Positions 43,100 to 53,669 of a DNA stretch of 64,000 nucleotides are shown here, piece by piece. The position numbers and the translations under genes were made by a program. The DNA comes from Limnephilus marmoratus (taxonomy: Eukaryota > Arthropoda > Insecta > Trichoptera > Limnephilidae). The notes beneath the pieces were generated by a model that had not been told where the DNA came from, did not search any database, and saw nothing but the letters and a program-made list of their open reading frames with translations. Position 1 is the first letter of the stretch. Each line of letters starts with the position of its first letter. The DNA lies in the NCBI GenBank assembly GCA_917880885.1, contig OU862927.1:41505571-41569570 (forward strand), written 5' to 3'.

Positions 43100-43800
43100 C
43101 AGGAACCCTTCTCATCAAAGAAGAGGTAGTGTAAAATTTAATGACAACTACTAGTACGAAGTGGTCAATCAATTCACCAACAAGTACCTGGGCTCCAGTC
43201 TGACAGAGAAAAACGAGGGTCCAGCAGGAATCAGAAGGATAATCACAGCAGCCAACATTTCTTTGCTGCCAGTGTTTAAGTCACGTAGCGTCCACAGGAA
43301 AACCAAAGTAATCGTATACAAGACCATTGTTAGAACAGTATTGGCATATGGATGTGAGGCGCTGACACTAACGGTAAAGATGGTTAAAATGCTGGATACT
43401 TTTGAAAGAAAAGTGCTGAGAATAATATGTGGACCCGTGAAAGAGGGGGAACAGGGGCGCATCCGGCACAACAAAGAACTGTGTGGTTTATATCAGGCCC
43501 ATATGAGACTCCTCAGATTGAGATGAGCTGCGCAAGAAAGAGAATGCCGGATACACGCGTCCGAAAAAGAATTTTGACTGGACACCCTGGTGGAAAGAGA
43601 AAAGTGGGAAGACCAGGACTGAGGTGGGAAGACGAGGTAAGAAGGGATTCCGCACAGCTTCTCCAGGTAATAAACTGGAAGTCAGCCGCTGAGGACTGGA
43701 GGAGTTGGTGACGAATGCTGTGTGAGTATACAAACATGTACAAACTGGAAAAATGTATTCTGTCGATTTCCCGAAAATAGATAAATAAATAAATACATAA
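43100..43800 (+). pseudogene. RTE-like LINE C-terminal fragment with tail
   Basis: Reads NKYLGSSLTEKNEG, then KTKVIVYKTIVRTVLAYGCE, MLDTFERKVLRIICGPV, and after a frame change MPDTRVRKRILTGHPGGKRK and GRPGLRWEDEVRRD. The tail CTGTCGATTTCCCGAAAAT and (AATA)n is shared with 2610-2760. Confidence 0.8.
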
Positions 43801-44029
43801 ACCCGTTTAATCATTGGCCCAAATTTCTCACAGCTCGCACAGGTCTCATATAAATCGCTGTACCTCCCTTACTGATAGGGTGAGGAATAAGATACAGCGT
43901 TATAAAATGAAAACTCCACGCTTTACATTCAAATCAAGAATTAAACCATAGAAAAAATTAATGTGCACCTCTATGAAACCAAAATTTCCGAAAGCAATTT
44001 TTTATTCATTATTCTTTTATGAAACGACA

Positions 44030-44995
44030 AATGTATTTATGGTACTGCGCTTTTTCATCCCGCAACAAAATATCCCCGACAAAATATCTTCTGACAAAAT
44101 GTCCTACAGACAAAACATCCCCCAACAAAATATTTACTAAAACTTAACCTAATCTAACATAAAAATGAGACAAAAATAATACAGATAACAATAATTTATT
44201 GTCTTTACAGAATGTCTGCATCGTTTTGTCTCATTTTTTTGATAGGTTAGGTTAGGTGTTGGCAGATGTTTTGTTGGGGGATATTTTGTCCGTTGGAAAT
44301 TTTGTCCTTGGCATATTAAGGGATATTTTGTCGGAGGATATTTTGTCGGAGGATATTTTGACGAGGATATTTTGTCGGAAGATATTTGGCGGAGTATATT
44401 TTGTCGGAGGATATTTTGACGAGGATATTTTGTCGGAAGATATTTGGCGGAGTATATTTTGTCGGAGGATATTTTGACAGAGGATATTTTGTCGGAAGAT
44501 ATTTGGCGGAGTATATTTTGTCGGAGGATATTTTGACGAGGATATTTTGTCGGAAGATATTTGGCGGAGTATATTTTGTCGGAGGATATTTTGACGAGGA
44601 TATTTTGTCGGAAGATATTTGGCGGAGTATATTTTGTCGGAGGATATTTTGACAGAGGATATTTTGTCGGAGGATATTTTGTCGGAGAATATTTTGTCGG
44701 AGGATATTTTTTCGGAGGATATTTTGTTGGAAGATATTTTGTCCTAGGATATTTTGTCAGAAGATATTTTGTCGGAGGATATTTGGTCGGAGGATATTTT
44801 GTCTGAGGGTATTTTGGAGAAGGATATTTTGTCAAAGGACATTTTGTCAGAGGATATTTTGTCGGAGGATATTTTGTTGGAGGATATTTTGTCGAAGGAT
44901 ATTTTGTCGGAGATTATTTCGTCGGAGGACATTTTGTCGGGGAAATCTTGTCGCGGTATGAAAAGTCGCGGAATACGTATTTATAACGTTTATGA
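44030..44995. mobile_element. Inverted-repeat element filled by a 15-bp minisatellite
   Basis: About 45 head-to-tail units of GGATATTTTGTCGGA and variants occupy 44270-44945. The left end (GCGCTTTTTCATCCCGCAAC followed by AAAATATCC units) is the rough reverse complement of the right end (TTGTCGCGGTATGAAAAGTCGCG). The termini thus contain inverted copies of the repeat itself. A higher-order ~95-bp period (with TTTGGCGGAGTATATTTTG) is visible at 44350-44650. Because the unit is 15 bp, several frames stay open without being genes. Confidence 0.75.
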
Positions 44996-45238
44996 TACAT
45001 TTTTCTCATAAAATATGGGTGTGAGTTTTTTTTCTTTAGTTATCAGTAATTTTACATAGAAAAATCGTGTGGTGAGCCATTTCAAAAACTTTTTTACGTT
45101 TGTATTAAAAATATGAATATTTCAGAAATGTTGATTTCTGATAACATCATTTGAGAACATGTTCTACCACCTTTAAAATAGTTTTGAGTTTTCGGACGCT
45201 TTCAGAAAAAATTAATTTATTATGATTTTATTGTAAAC

Positions 45239-45612
45239 TGGCGTGGTTTAAAGGTAAGGATCTTGAGTCGCAATCCGAAGGTCGCGGGATCAAATCCCGG
45301 CGTGGACAATTAAATAAATTTTACAAATTCATTTAAAATAATATAATATAGTATATTTGCGGTACGTTCCAGAGTGGAATATACTCTCAGTATCACCCTG
45401 GTGTAAGACCACCATTCAGAATTGAAATGTTGCTTGAAATGGCTTTAGGCGTGTTTGGTGACCAGATCTGAATAGTTAGGTACTTCCCCACCTATCTCTT
45501 CCTCATTTCCTTCCCTTTCCAACTACCCTCAGCCTCACAGCATACCCCAATTGGGGATGCCGTAGTCTCACTGGCTCTAGACAGGAGCAGCTGGGACTCT
45601 TGTGAGGTATTA
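45239..45612 (+). mobile_element. tRNA-derived SINE
   Basis: Head with GATCAAATCCCGG in box-B position (degenerate), body with CCCTGGTGTAAGACCACC, GACCAGATCTGAATAG, CCCCAATTGGGGATGCC, and end CTTGTGAGGTATTAAG without a long A-run. Confidence 0.8.
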
Positions 45613-45960
45613 AGGGCCCGCAACCCGAATTTCTACATATTTCTTACATATTGCCCATAAACACGGTAAGTTTTAAAGCTCTTAAAAAAATATATGTTAT
45701 TCTTGAAGATAATATCTAGACATTGCCCGCGCCGAAACGCAAATTATATAAAATTCCCTCGATAGAAAAAAATCGTGAAATATGCTCCAAAAATTATTAT
45801 AAACACGTTTGTTTCAGTTATTTTACAAGATGTATTTATAAAAATAATTCACACTGTTTCTTTAAATGCTATTTAAGACAATGTCCGCGAGATTTTTGCT
45901 CTATTTTAAACGAGTCATGTTTTATTAAACATTTTCGCATCGATTTTGTCGCTGTAAATG
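45613..45960 (+). repeat. Half of a 4.4-kb-spaced inverted repeat
   Basis: About 340 bp matches the reverse complement of 50330-50665: AAGCTCT.AAAAAAATAT, TATTCTTGAAGATAATATCTA, GAAATTCCCTCGATAG, and CGAGTC.TGTTTTATT in order. The copy here follows a tRNA-SINE; the partner also abuts a tRNA-like head, so this body may be a separate SINE family. Confidence 0.6.
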
Positions 45961-46290
45961 TTAGCGCTCTCCTCTAACATTCGTAATTTCGTATCTCTCC
46001 AGCTTCGTCTTTTCGACCCCGGTTGCAGAGCCTTCATATAAAAAAACAAAAAAGCGGAAATTTTCTGATCTTCTGAAAGAATATGCTCGAGATTTGGTGG
46101 GTTAAGTTGGCGTAAGTACGTGTTTCTCAGTGACGTTTCACAAGAACACAACTATCGGCATTATTTAGGTGCATAGCTTAAAAAATAATTTTGAAACATT
46201 ACACAATAAAACCGTCAACAAAGGTTCGTAAATAAAATCTTTGAAAGACAGGCACTTCAAAGCATTTTGGCAGGCTTGAAACTTTAATAT
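45961..46290. other. Unassigned spacer
   Basis: No frame or repeat partner recognised. Confidence 0.35.
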
Positions 46291-46556
46291 TGTATATACT
46301 GCACAAGAGTCCCAACTGATCAAAACCGTCTGGAACCAGTGAGACTATGGCATCCAAAATAATTGGAATATGTTGTGGGGATGGGAAGAAAAAGTGGAAG
46401 GTTGGAAAGTACCTGACTTATTAGATCTGTTTACCAAACACGGCTAAAGCCATTTCAAGCAACGTTTCAATTCTCAACGGTGATCTTACACCAGGGCGAT
46501 ACTGAGTGTATCTTCCACTCTGGGATGTGCCGCAAATATACTATAAATATATATAT
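46291..46556 (-). mobile_element. tRNA-SINE, head-less copy
   Basis: ACTGCACAAGAGTCCCAACTG...GTTTCAATTCTCAACGGTG...GGATGTGCCGCAAATATAC is the reverse body of the 23732 family. The tRNA head is replaced by the start of Helitron-like sequence, so the Helitron cut or replaced it. Confidence 0.7.
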
Positions 46557-47168
46557 TACACATAAAAATGAATCGCTGAATGTGTTGCTAAGCGCAAATC
46601 TCGAGAGCAGCTGATCCGATTTCGCTAATTCTATTTTTAGAATATTCCTTGAAGTACGAGGATGGTTCTTACGTAGAGAAAAATTAAAAAAATTGCGCAG
46701 AAAATTGGATAATTTCAGAAAACCTAACGACTATCGCACGTTTGACAGTTCGCATGTTTGAGAATGACATTTTGCAAAACAATGATTGTTAAATAAGGAT
46801 TCTATTTTTGAAAATCTTTTAAGTCGATAAATTTATTTAAAGTAGGTACCTACTTCCCTAATAGTTTGAATCGAATCAAGAATTTTAGATATTTTAAATA
46901 GGTGTTAGGTACCAAATTTAATATACATGAAAAATGGAAATTTGAATAAAAATTGTAAAAGGTGGCACGCGGGCTGTTTAAAAACTGAATGTACTGGGAT
47001 TGAATATATGGAAAGCGGGAGGGAGGTAGAGATTGGGGTGGGGAGGGGGGGAGGGGGAAGGGGGGAGGAAGGAGGGAGGGCGGTGAGAGAGGGGGGAGGG
47101 GGGAGGTGGAGGAGGCGGAGTGGGAACCCCCCTTACACCATGCGAGCGAAGCCGCGGGAAAAAGCTAG
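46557..47168 (+). mobile_element. Helitron, second copy
   Basis: ATAAAAATGAATCGCTGAATG and AAGCGCAAATCTCGAGAGC are typical of these insect Helitrons. The end is CATGCGAGCGAAGCCGCGGG then AAAAAGCTAG followed by T, the same as the 31461-33232 copy. A G-rich tract occupies 47010-47130. The 5' TC end was not found; the copy is 5'-incomplete. Confidence 0.7.
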
Positions 47169-47203
47169 TACTTTATATTGTTTTATAGTTATTTTTTAAT
47201 GCG

Positions 47204-47245
47204 AATACCGCAAAAGAGTCCCAACCGCCTGGAGCTTTGACCAAG
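47204..47245 (-). repeat. tRNA-SINE 3' fragment
   Basis: GCGAATACCGCAAAAGAGTCCCAAC is the reverse of the SINE 3' end; only ~40 bp are left. Confidence 0.55.
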
Positions 47246-47900
47246 GATATCTAGACAGGCCGTATAAAAATAATAATGGCCCTCAAACTCCCGAAACCAG
47301 AATAAAATTGGCTTACGGCCCATTTATGAAAAAGTATATGCATCGTATTGCACCGTTTAGAAGGCACAGTTCTTAATTGTATCTTTTATTGGGCTGGAGG
47401 GCTACACTGAAACTAATTTGCATTGCCAGCCGTCCAGACGGGGGTAAATTTTTTCAAACACAAAAATATACCACTACCGAATATTTTACAAGGTACACGT
47501 CGCGGACTTTATTTTTGAAAATGTAGTCAGCTATCAGAATACAGAAGAAAATATATGTGTTACAGATCGCATTTACACAGCGCATTCATAAACGTGAAAA
47601 ACATTATAGTTTTTAAAATTTGTCAAGCAATATTCTGACGTCATTCGCGCTTCGACACGTGGCGGGGAGTTGAGATAGAACGGTGTTACCGCTCAGCGAG
47701 CGGGGAGGGGGGGGGGGGGGGGTGAGCGCTTTACAGGGAAGGGCCGAACTGGTAATGGGCTCATTAATTAATTTATTTTTTAATTAAAAAAACGTTTCTC
47801 AGTTTTTTTTTCGTATTTTAAGCACAAAATATAATAGCCCATTACCTACGTATTATTTGCTGAATGAATTTCTTTTTCACAATTAATAAATTTTCTTAGT
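47246..47900. other. Unassigned, with a 19-bp G-run
   Basis: No gene seen. 47700-47722 is a G-run (GGGGAGG then G's). A GCGCGAATGACGTCAGAAT-like segment near 47630 was not assigned. Confidence 0.35.
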
Positions 47901-47975
47901 TTTAACCACGTTTATTGTTTATAAAAAACCGACATATTTCCTGAGCAATGCTCACTTCCTCAGCGTTTACTTAAT
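47900..47975 (-). ncRNA. Hammerhead-like motif, different family
   Basis: Minus strand: CTGAGGA (47963-47957) fits the CTGANGA core; TGAGC..GCTCA forms stem II; GAAA (47940-47937) and a short ATA/TGT third stem lead to GTC. AAAC before the core and GTTT after it can form stem I apart from the closing pair. As at 28385, one extra base lies next to stem II. Activity is doubtful. Confidence 0.4.
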
Positions 47976-49222
47976 TAAAAAAAAGATTATGAAATAAGAT
48001 TATGATTGATTCGTGTAGATTAAAATATATATATATATATTAGTTAGTATGTATTTAAAAAAAGGATCAAAGTCAAATTTCGCCGTCCCTTGCCCAGGCT
48101 GCGATGCAACAACGCGATGGGTACCGTAAATTTAATTCTTGTTACAAGCTTTGGTTTGTTCAAAAATCTGCTTCCGATAAAATAAATTTTAAAATCAGTA
48201 AATAAGCTTCCAAATCCGTCCATAAAGAGATTAAAACTTTTCCTAGAAGCGTCAGAAAATCATTTGCTGCAATATCTCTAAAGGGGCATTTGTATATCAA
48301 AGGACATGGTTTTATTAATAAACATTTCTTTATTTTATGTACCAATCTTTTCATTTTCCAACCTTGTTTGGTAGTTTCCCAAATCGATCATCAACAAACT
48401 GAAAACACCGCAAATAACTCTCCGATTGAGCTAGTGGGAGAAGACTAAGTATCAACTATTTTTTAACTGAAAACTTACTTTGAAAAAAAAAACGTTTCTG
48501 GTAGATTTCTGCCTCGAAGTTTCGAAGGAATATCCCACAATTAGTCCAGTCAATGAAAGGTCAAAAAGGTGTTGTAGAGTGCGTGAGCAGGAACAGAAAC
48601 TTCACGCTCCACAAATTTAGATATTTTCGAAAAAAATCATTTTACCTCACATTTTGAATCAAACATTCCTTCATATCGTCTAAAATATTCATCAATGAAA
48701 GAAATTTATTTGAAAGAAGTTGTAAAGAATTTAATTCTCTTTTGGAATAAACATATGCAAATTAATCTCTAACCAGTAAATATTTACAGCAATTTTAAGT
48801 TTTTTAGTAAAATGTCGTCATTTTCAGAAAAAGCTGTTTTTATCTTATTACTGACACATCACTTTTGTTTGTAACAGATTGTGGGACTTAGACTTGGATT
48901 TAATTTATTTTCAGCTTGGATTTAGAAAATTACGTATAGAATAAAAGTTGTACATAATTTTATGAGCGTTTACTTATTATAAGAAAATTGTCCTCTTCGA
49001 CGCACCGTTTTCGAGATATAAGCGCACATCCGAAAATTGGGACCTTCTCCCCCCCCCCCCCCCCCCCCCTTCCTCCCCTAGCTCACCACCTAGACGTCAG
49101 GACTATTAGTATGTTCACACCCTAAGCACCCTGAACAAGTTTCTGAAGGAATCGCTTAGGTTCCTGCTCACGCACTCTACACCTCCTTCCTTGACTGAAC
49201 TAAATAGAAATACGGCTGCTCT
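47976..49222. other. Unassigned; possible remains of the element bearing the hammerhead-like end
   Basis: AT-rich with no convincing frame; a 64-codon minus frame at 48160-48354 is not recognised. A 21-C run lies at 49049-49069, preceded by ACCGTTTTCGAGATATAAGCG. Confidence 0.35.
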
Positions 49223-49372
49223 AACCCATCTCCTTCCCCTCCCCACTACAATCAGCCTCACATCCCCAATTGGGGATGCCATAGTCTAACTGGTTCCAGG
49301 CGGTTGGGAGAAACCCATAACCACCATTTATTGGGTAACTAACACCCCTGCAATGGGTCTTTTCAAGTGGTT
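49223..49372 (+). repeat. tRNA-SINE 3' fragment joined to SINE-like module 1 fragment
   Basis: 49223-49317 matches the SINE body (CCCCAATTGGGGATGCC then GGTTCCAGGCGGTTGGGAG). 49318-49372 (ACCATTTATTGGGTAACTAAC) matches module 1 near its start. Confidence 0.6.
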
Positions 49373-49898
49373 ATTTAATATTTATTTACCAAATATTTTT
49401 CACTAAGATAAAACCTTTGCCCAATAATAAAAAATGTAGGTTTACCTACCGTTTTTGGTTCTAGAGGACCTGTTCAGAATGTAAAAACTAAAAATGAAAA
49501 CTAAAATGTTTCATGTTATTTATTAATCCTCTCCCAATTCAGCCCTTCTTTGGTTTCGTGACGTATTTTCTCGACGTTTGTTTAAAATTAAAAGAACACC
49601 TCTTGTCACACAATGAACGCTCTCGGGTTATTTTCTTTACGAGCGTGTACGGCTAGTTTATACCAAGTAGGATTGATAAATTCATCTCCATAATACGTCA
49701 CGCGCGATATCTGATTGGTTGCTAAATGGTAAAACTACATAATGGGATTTGAGAATGAACTTTGTGATCGGATTTACGAACTTCGAGGCGAGGCGCTGGA
49801 ATACGTACAATAGTTGTATTGTTAACATTTACTTACACGGGGTCAATTTTACTGGCTTGCTTACTAAGATAGGCCGTATCTAGATATACTTGATCGAA
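49373..49898. other. Unassigned spacer
   Basis: No gene or repeat partner recognised. Confidence 0.35.
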
Positions 49899-50215
49899 GG
49901 CCTGGAGCCATTAATACTATGGCATCCTCAACTGGGTTACGTGTGAAAAGGAGTTGCGGACAAGGAAGGTGGAGAGGCATCTGACTATCGAGATCTAGTC
50001 ACCAAAAATGGCTAAAGGCATTTCAAGCAACGTCTCAAACTTGAATGGTGGTCTTACACGTGGCGATACTAAGAGTTTCTTCCACTCTGGAACATGCCGC
50101 TAATAGATTACATATTATTTTTAATTAATTAATTGTCAAATAACACAAATTAGTTAAATAAAAAATTACATGCACAAACCTACGACATCCGGATTCGTAG
50201 CCGTGTAACATGAGT
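49899..50215 (-). mobile_element. tRNA-derived SINE, decayed
   Basis: CCTGGAGCCATTAATACTATGG...GAACATGCCGCTAATAG...CAAATAACACAAATTAG and a decayed head (CAAACCTACGACATCCGG) follow the 23732 order. Confidence 0.7.
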
Positions 50216-50329
50216 GCAATTTTAATGAAATTGAAGTAAGGCGCGGTAAACCCGCTCAAAAAGAAGAAGATGGAGAGATATGTAAATACGAATGTTGGAG
50301 TTATTAATATATGTTATTAAAACCGATAA

Positions 50330-50720
50330 TATTTCAGCGAAAACTGTGAAAATGTTCAATAAAACACGACTCGTTTATAATAGATCAAAAATCTCAAGAG
50401 AAATGTCTAAAATAACATTTAAATAAACACTGTGAATTTTTTCACACATATAACTCGTAAAATAACTGAAAAAAACGTATTTATAATAATTTTCGGAGCG
50501 TACTTTGATTTTTTTTGCTATCGAGGGAATTTCATATAATTGTTGTTTCGGTGTGGGGAATGTATAGATATTATCTTCAAGAATAACATATTATATTTTT
50601 TTGAGAGCTTTATAACTGAAAGTGCTAGAAAATATGTAATAAATCGGTAGAAATGCGGGAAGCCGGGCCTTAGAACCGGTGACCTTCGGATTCGTAGCCT
50701 CACTCCTCGTCCACAGAGAA
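50330..50720 (-). repeat. Inverted partner of 45613-45960 with tRNA-like head
   Basis: 50330-50665 is the reverse complement of 45613-45960. 50665-50715 reads on the minus strand as a tRNA-like head (GGACGAGGAGTGAGGC... ACCGGTTCTAAGGCCCGG). This suggests a head-plus-body SINE whose head is lost in the other copy. Confidence 0.5.
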
Positions 50721-50939
50721 CGTCATCAATTAAAATAAAGAAAACATCAACATTATTCGTCACAATAAAACATTTATTTTCCTCAAGTTTAAATAATATT
50801 TCTATATATTAAATATTATATTTCTCCAATCAACAATTTTACTGATAAACTCTGTATTGAGGAAAAAGTTCTCCTGATAATGAGAATTCTACGAAATCTA
50901 ATAATAACAAAGTAAGAATATAATAATATTGTTTTCGTG

Positions 50940-51200
50940 TGCCTCATCTGTGTTTGGTGACCAGATCTGAATAGCCAGGGATTTCCCAACCTTCCACTCC
51001 CACATATCTTTGCTTAAAACCTTCAAGACAGAAAAATCTGCGCAAATTGCGTGACGTAAGAGCTTACCGTTAGAGAGTTTTGCTGGTTCAAATACAATAA
51101 CACCTAAAAGGTAATTTGGGAGGCTAGAATGGATACCGCAGCCCTGGTGACCATTTTTTGGATAACCAACACCCCAAATGGTTCGATGCGTTTGATGAAC
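50940..51200 (+). repeat. SINE fragments (tRNA-SINE body, then module 1 start)
   Basis: GTGTTTGGTGACCAGATCTGAATAG near 50950 belongs to the tRNA-SINE body. 51113-51200 (AATTTGGGAGGCTAGAATGG) is the start of module 1. Confidence 0.6.
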
Positions 51201-51204
51201 AGGT

Positions 51205-51459
51205 AGAGTGGAAGATACTGTCAGTAACGCCCTGGTGTAAGACCACCATTCAGAATTGAAATGTTGCTTGAAATGGCTTTAGCCGTGTTTGGCGACCAGA
51301 TCTGAATAGCCAGGTACTTCCCCACCTTCCTCCTCCCCATCTCATTCTCCTCCCCACTACCTTCAGCCTCACAACATACCCCAATTGGGGATGCCATAGT
51401 CTCACTGGCTCTAGATGGGAGCAGTTGGTGACTCCTGTGCGGTATTCATTTAAAAAAAG
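51205..51459 (+). mobile_element. tRNA-SINE body and 3' end
   Basis: GAGTGGAAGATACTGTCAG, CCCTGGTGTAAGACCACC, CCCCAATTGGGGATGCC and TGTGCGGTATTCATTT then A's; very similar to the 23732 copy without its head. Confidence 0.8.
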
Positions 51460-51494
51460 AAAAGTGGTGAGCGTGCGTTTGCCAACCTATTGCT

Positions 51495-51753
51495 TGGCGG
51501 GCCGGATGACAAAAGACTGGTCGAGGGAGACCTAACCCAGACCTCACCAGCGGGACTCTCTCGAAACATCACCCTAGAGGACGTATACATTCATACGTCC
51601 GTTACTCCTGGACACATTGACCGCAGATTCCTATCCACTCCTCATACCTTTTTTGCCTTAAAACACCCTCCACACAGCATTCCCAAAGATGACATTAGTC
51701 CTTCTGGTGTTTTTTTTTCTTAGGGACTCCTGTGTGGAGCTAATATAAAAAAG
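51495..51753 (+). mobile_element. SINE-like repeat, module 2, full length
   Basis: GGCGGGCCGGATGACAAAAG, CGAGGGAGACCTAACCCAG, GGACTCTCTCGAAACATCACC, TCATACGTCCGTTACTCC, then the tail with CCTGTGTGGAGCTAATAT and A's. Confidence 0.7.
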
Positions 51754-53110
51754 TCGATTTCAAAACATTTACTCATTTACTACAAAACCGAATCGCAAGG
51801 TATCCAAAAGCTGATTCGTAACTCTTTTGGTATAAATGATGGAGAGTAGCTGAAGAAGTCCAAGAAGAGCACATTGAAATGCAAAATGATAGTATTTGCA
51901 AGGACGCATTTAATAACGCGATGTACAGTTTATCATTATTGTACCTTGCGGTCCCTGTGAGAACAAATAAATGTCATAGTAGTCCCTGATCAAAAAAAAG
52001 GTCAGAAACTATTGGTCTAGAATCTAGATGTATCAATTTGAAAAAAAAACTGATTTACATAATTCCTTTCAAGATTTCCAATTGATTATATTTACGATAT
52101 TTAAAACATTTTAATAAATTTTATTATAATTACGATAATAAACTATTTTGCCTTTGTTAGAAGTCAACTTGAATACAATTCTCCCGTTTGGAACCCACAT
52201 TTTAATATTCATTTGCAAACTATTGAAAACATCTATATATACAACATTCAAAAAATGCTTGCTTGGGTATGTGCATATTATATTATATCTGAGATGTCTA
52301 TGTATTGCTTTTTTATGTATAGGAAATATTTGAAACTTTCAAAATACCTTCTTTAAACTCCCGCGATAGTTATTGGATTATTGTCAATAATTCTGAAAAG
52401 TTTTTTAATAATTTCAAAAACTCTTGCAAAACTGTCAAAAAAGTCAAAATTTGAGGATGACATTTTGGGAACCAGCTAGGACAATATAAATTCTTACATT
52501 TTTTTAAATTTTAAAATATTTATTCCAGCAATTATGTTGAACTACAGCACTCTTTTAAATTGCTCAAATTGTCAGACAGAATTATTTTTATTGACTTGGT
52601 TTTTCTATATAAAATATTAAACAATTGCTCGATTTGATAAACTTTCGGATTCCACTACGTAATACTAGAAGCTAGGATTTATTTTAGTGCTTCAATTTGT
52701 CACTAAACATATACAAAATGTTGTTACTGACGCAGTTCAGTTATATACAATAAATACTGCAAAAATTTTACTATCCATGTGTAAAGGCCTCTAAAAAGGG
52801 TGATAATATAAAAATAATAAATTTACGTAAATTCTATTTGCTTATTTCTTCAATGGTGTGAAATAAATAATCAATAAATAGTAAGTTCACATAGTAAATC
52901 GTTCATTTTATAAATTTGAAGTAAAAAAACACATAATCTACAATAATTGTATTTAGTACAAAATGATTTATTTATTTATTTTTATTTCATAATATTTTAT
53001 TTGTTACAGATTTTGGTTTTTTTTTGGCTACCACACAAGGCTATTGCCCGTGTTTTGGTAGTCATACATTTAATATTTAATATAGGAATTAAAAAAAACT
53101 ATTCTATTGA
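51754..53110. other. Mostly unassigned; one LINE fragment
   Basis: At 52155-52270 the plus strand reads VRSQLEYNSPVWNPHFNIHL and IQKMLAW, a Jockey-type reverse transcriptase remnant. Elsewhere nothing was recognised. Confidence 0.45.
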
Positions 53111-53115
53111 AATAG

Positions 53116-53444
53116 TGGTTAAAATTGATATTTATTAAGTAGGTACTTGTTCTATGGGATTACTTCTAGGCAAGTACCTACCTAATTTTATTATTTTATT
53201 TCTGTTTCATTATTCGAATTAGTTCTATAGAAGAAAACAAAAGTAGGTAGCTTATATGTCTTACGAAAAAAATGTGTTCCAATAAGCAGATCACAATGTA
53301 AATCCTATAAAAAATCAGGATTATATAAATAAAAGAATAATAAATTACGACCAGATAAACAACACAAAACAAGCGTTTGATTTACAAAAGTGAGTACCAC
53401 AGAAAACCTCCACCTGAAATCAAACAAGAGCGTAAAAAACGCCA
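53116..53444 (+). repeat. Bel/Pao 5' LTR
   Basis: Starts TGGTTAAAATTG and ends AAAAAACGCCA. TAGGTACTTG (53140-53149) and CAAGTACCTA (53171-53180) form a perfect 10-bp inverted repeat in the upstream part. TATATAAATAAAAG near 53324 could serve as TATA box or polyadenylation signal. Confidence 0.9.
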
Positions 53445-53669
53445 TATGGTCCTTCGATAGCCAGATGAAAACCAGCAAATCCAGCCAGAAGTCCGGTCGT
53501 ACATCATAAGGTATTAAGGCATAAAAATAATAATTTTTGTAAAATCACGCGTAGAATCCGCCACCAAGAGCCACTCTTTTTGCGTGATATTATAATCTAA
53601 TTATATTATATTATATATATATAAGGTGGTACAAACAAAAGGTTATTTTAAATAATTTAATGTGTATGT

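Noticed and set aside
44149..44835. Minus-strand frame rich in K-Y-P-P-T repeats (228 codons)
   Set aside because: It is the translation of a 15-bp minisatellite; several other frames are open for the same reason.
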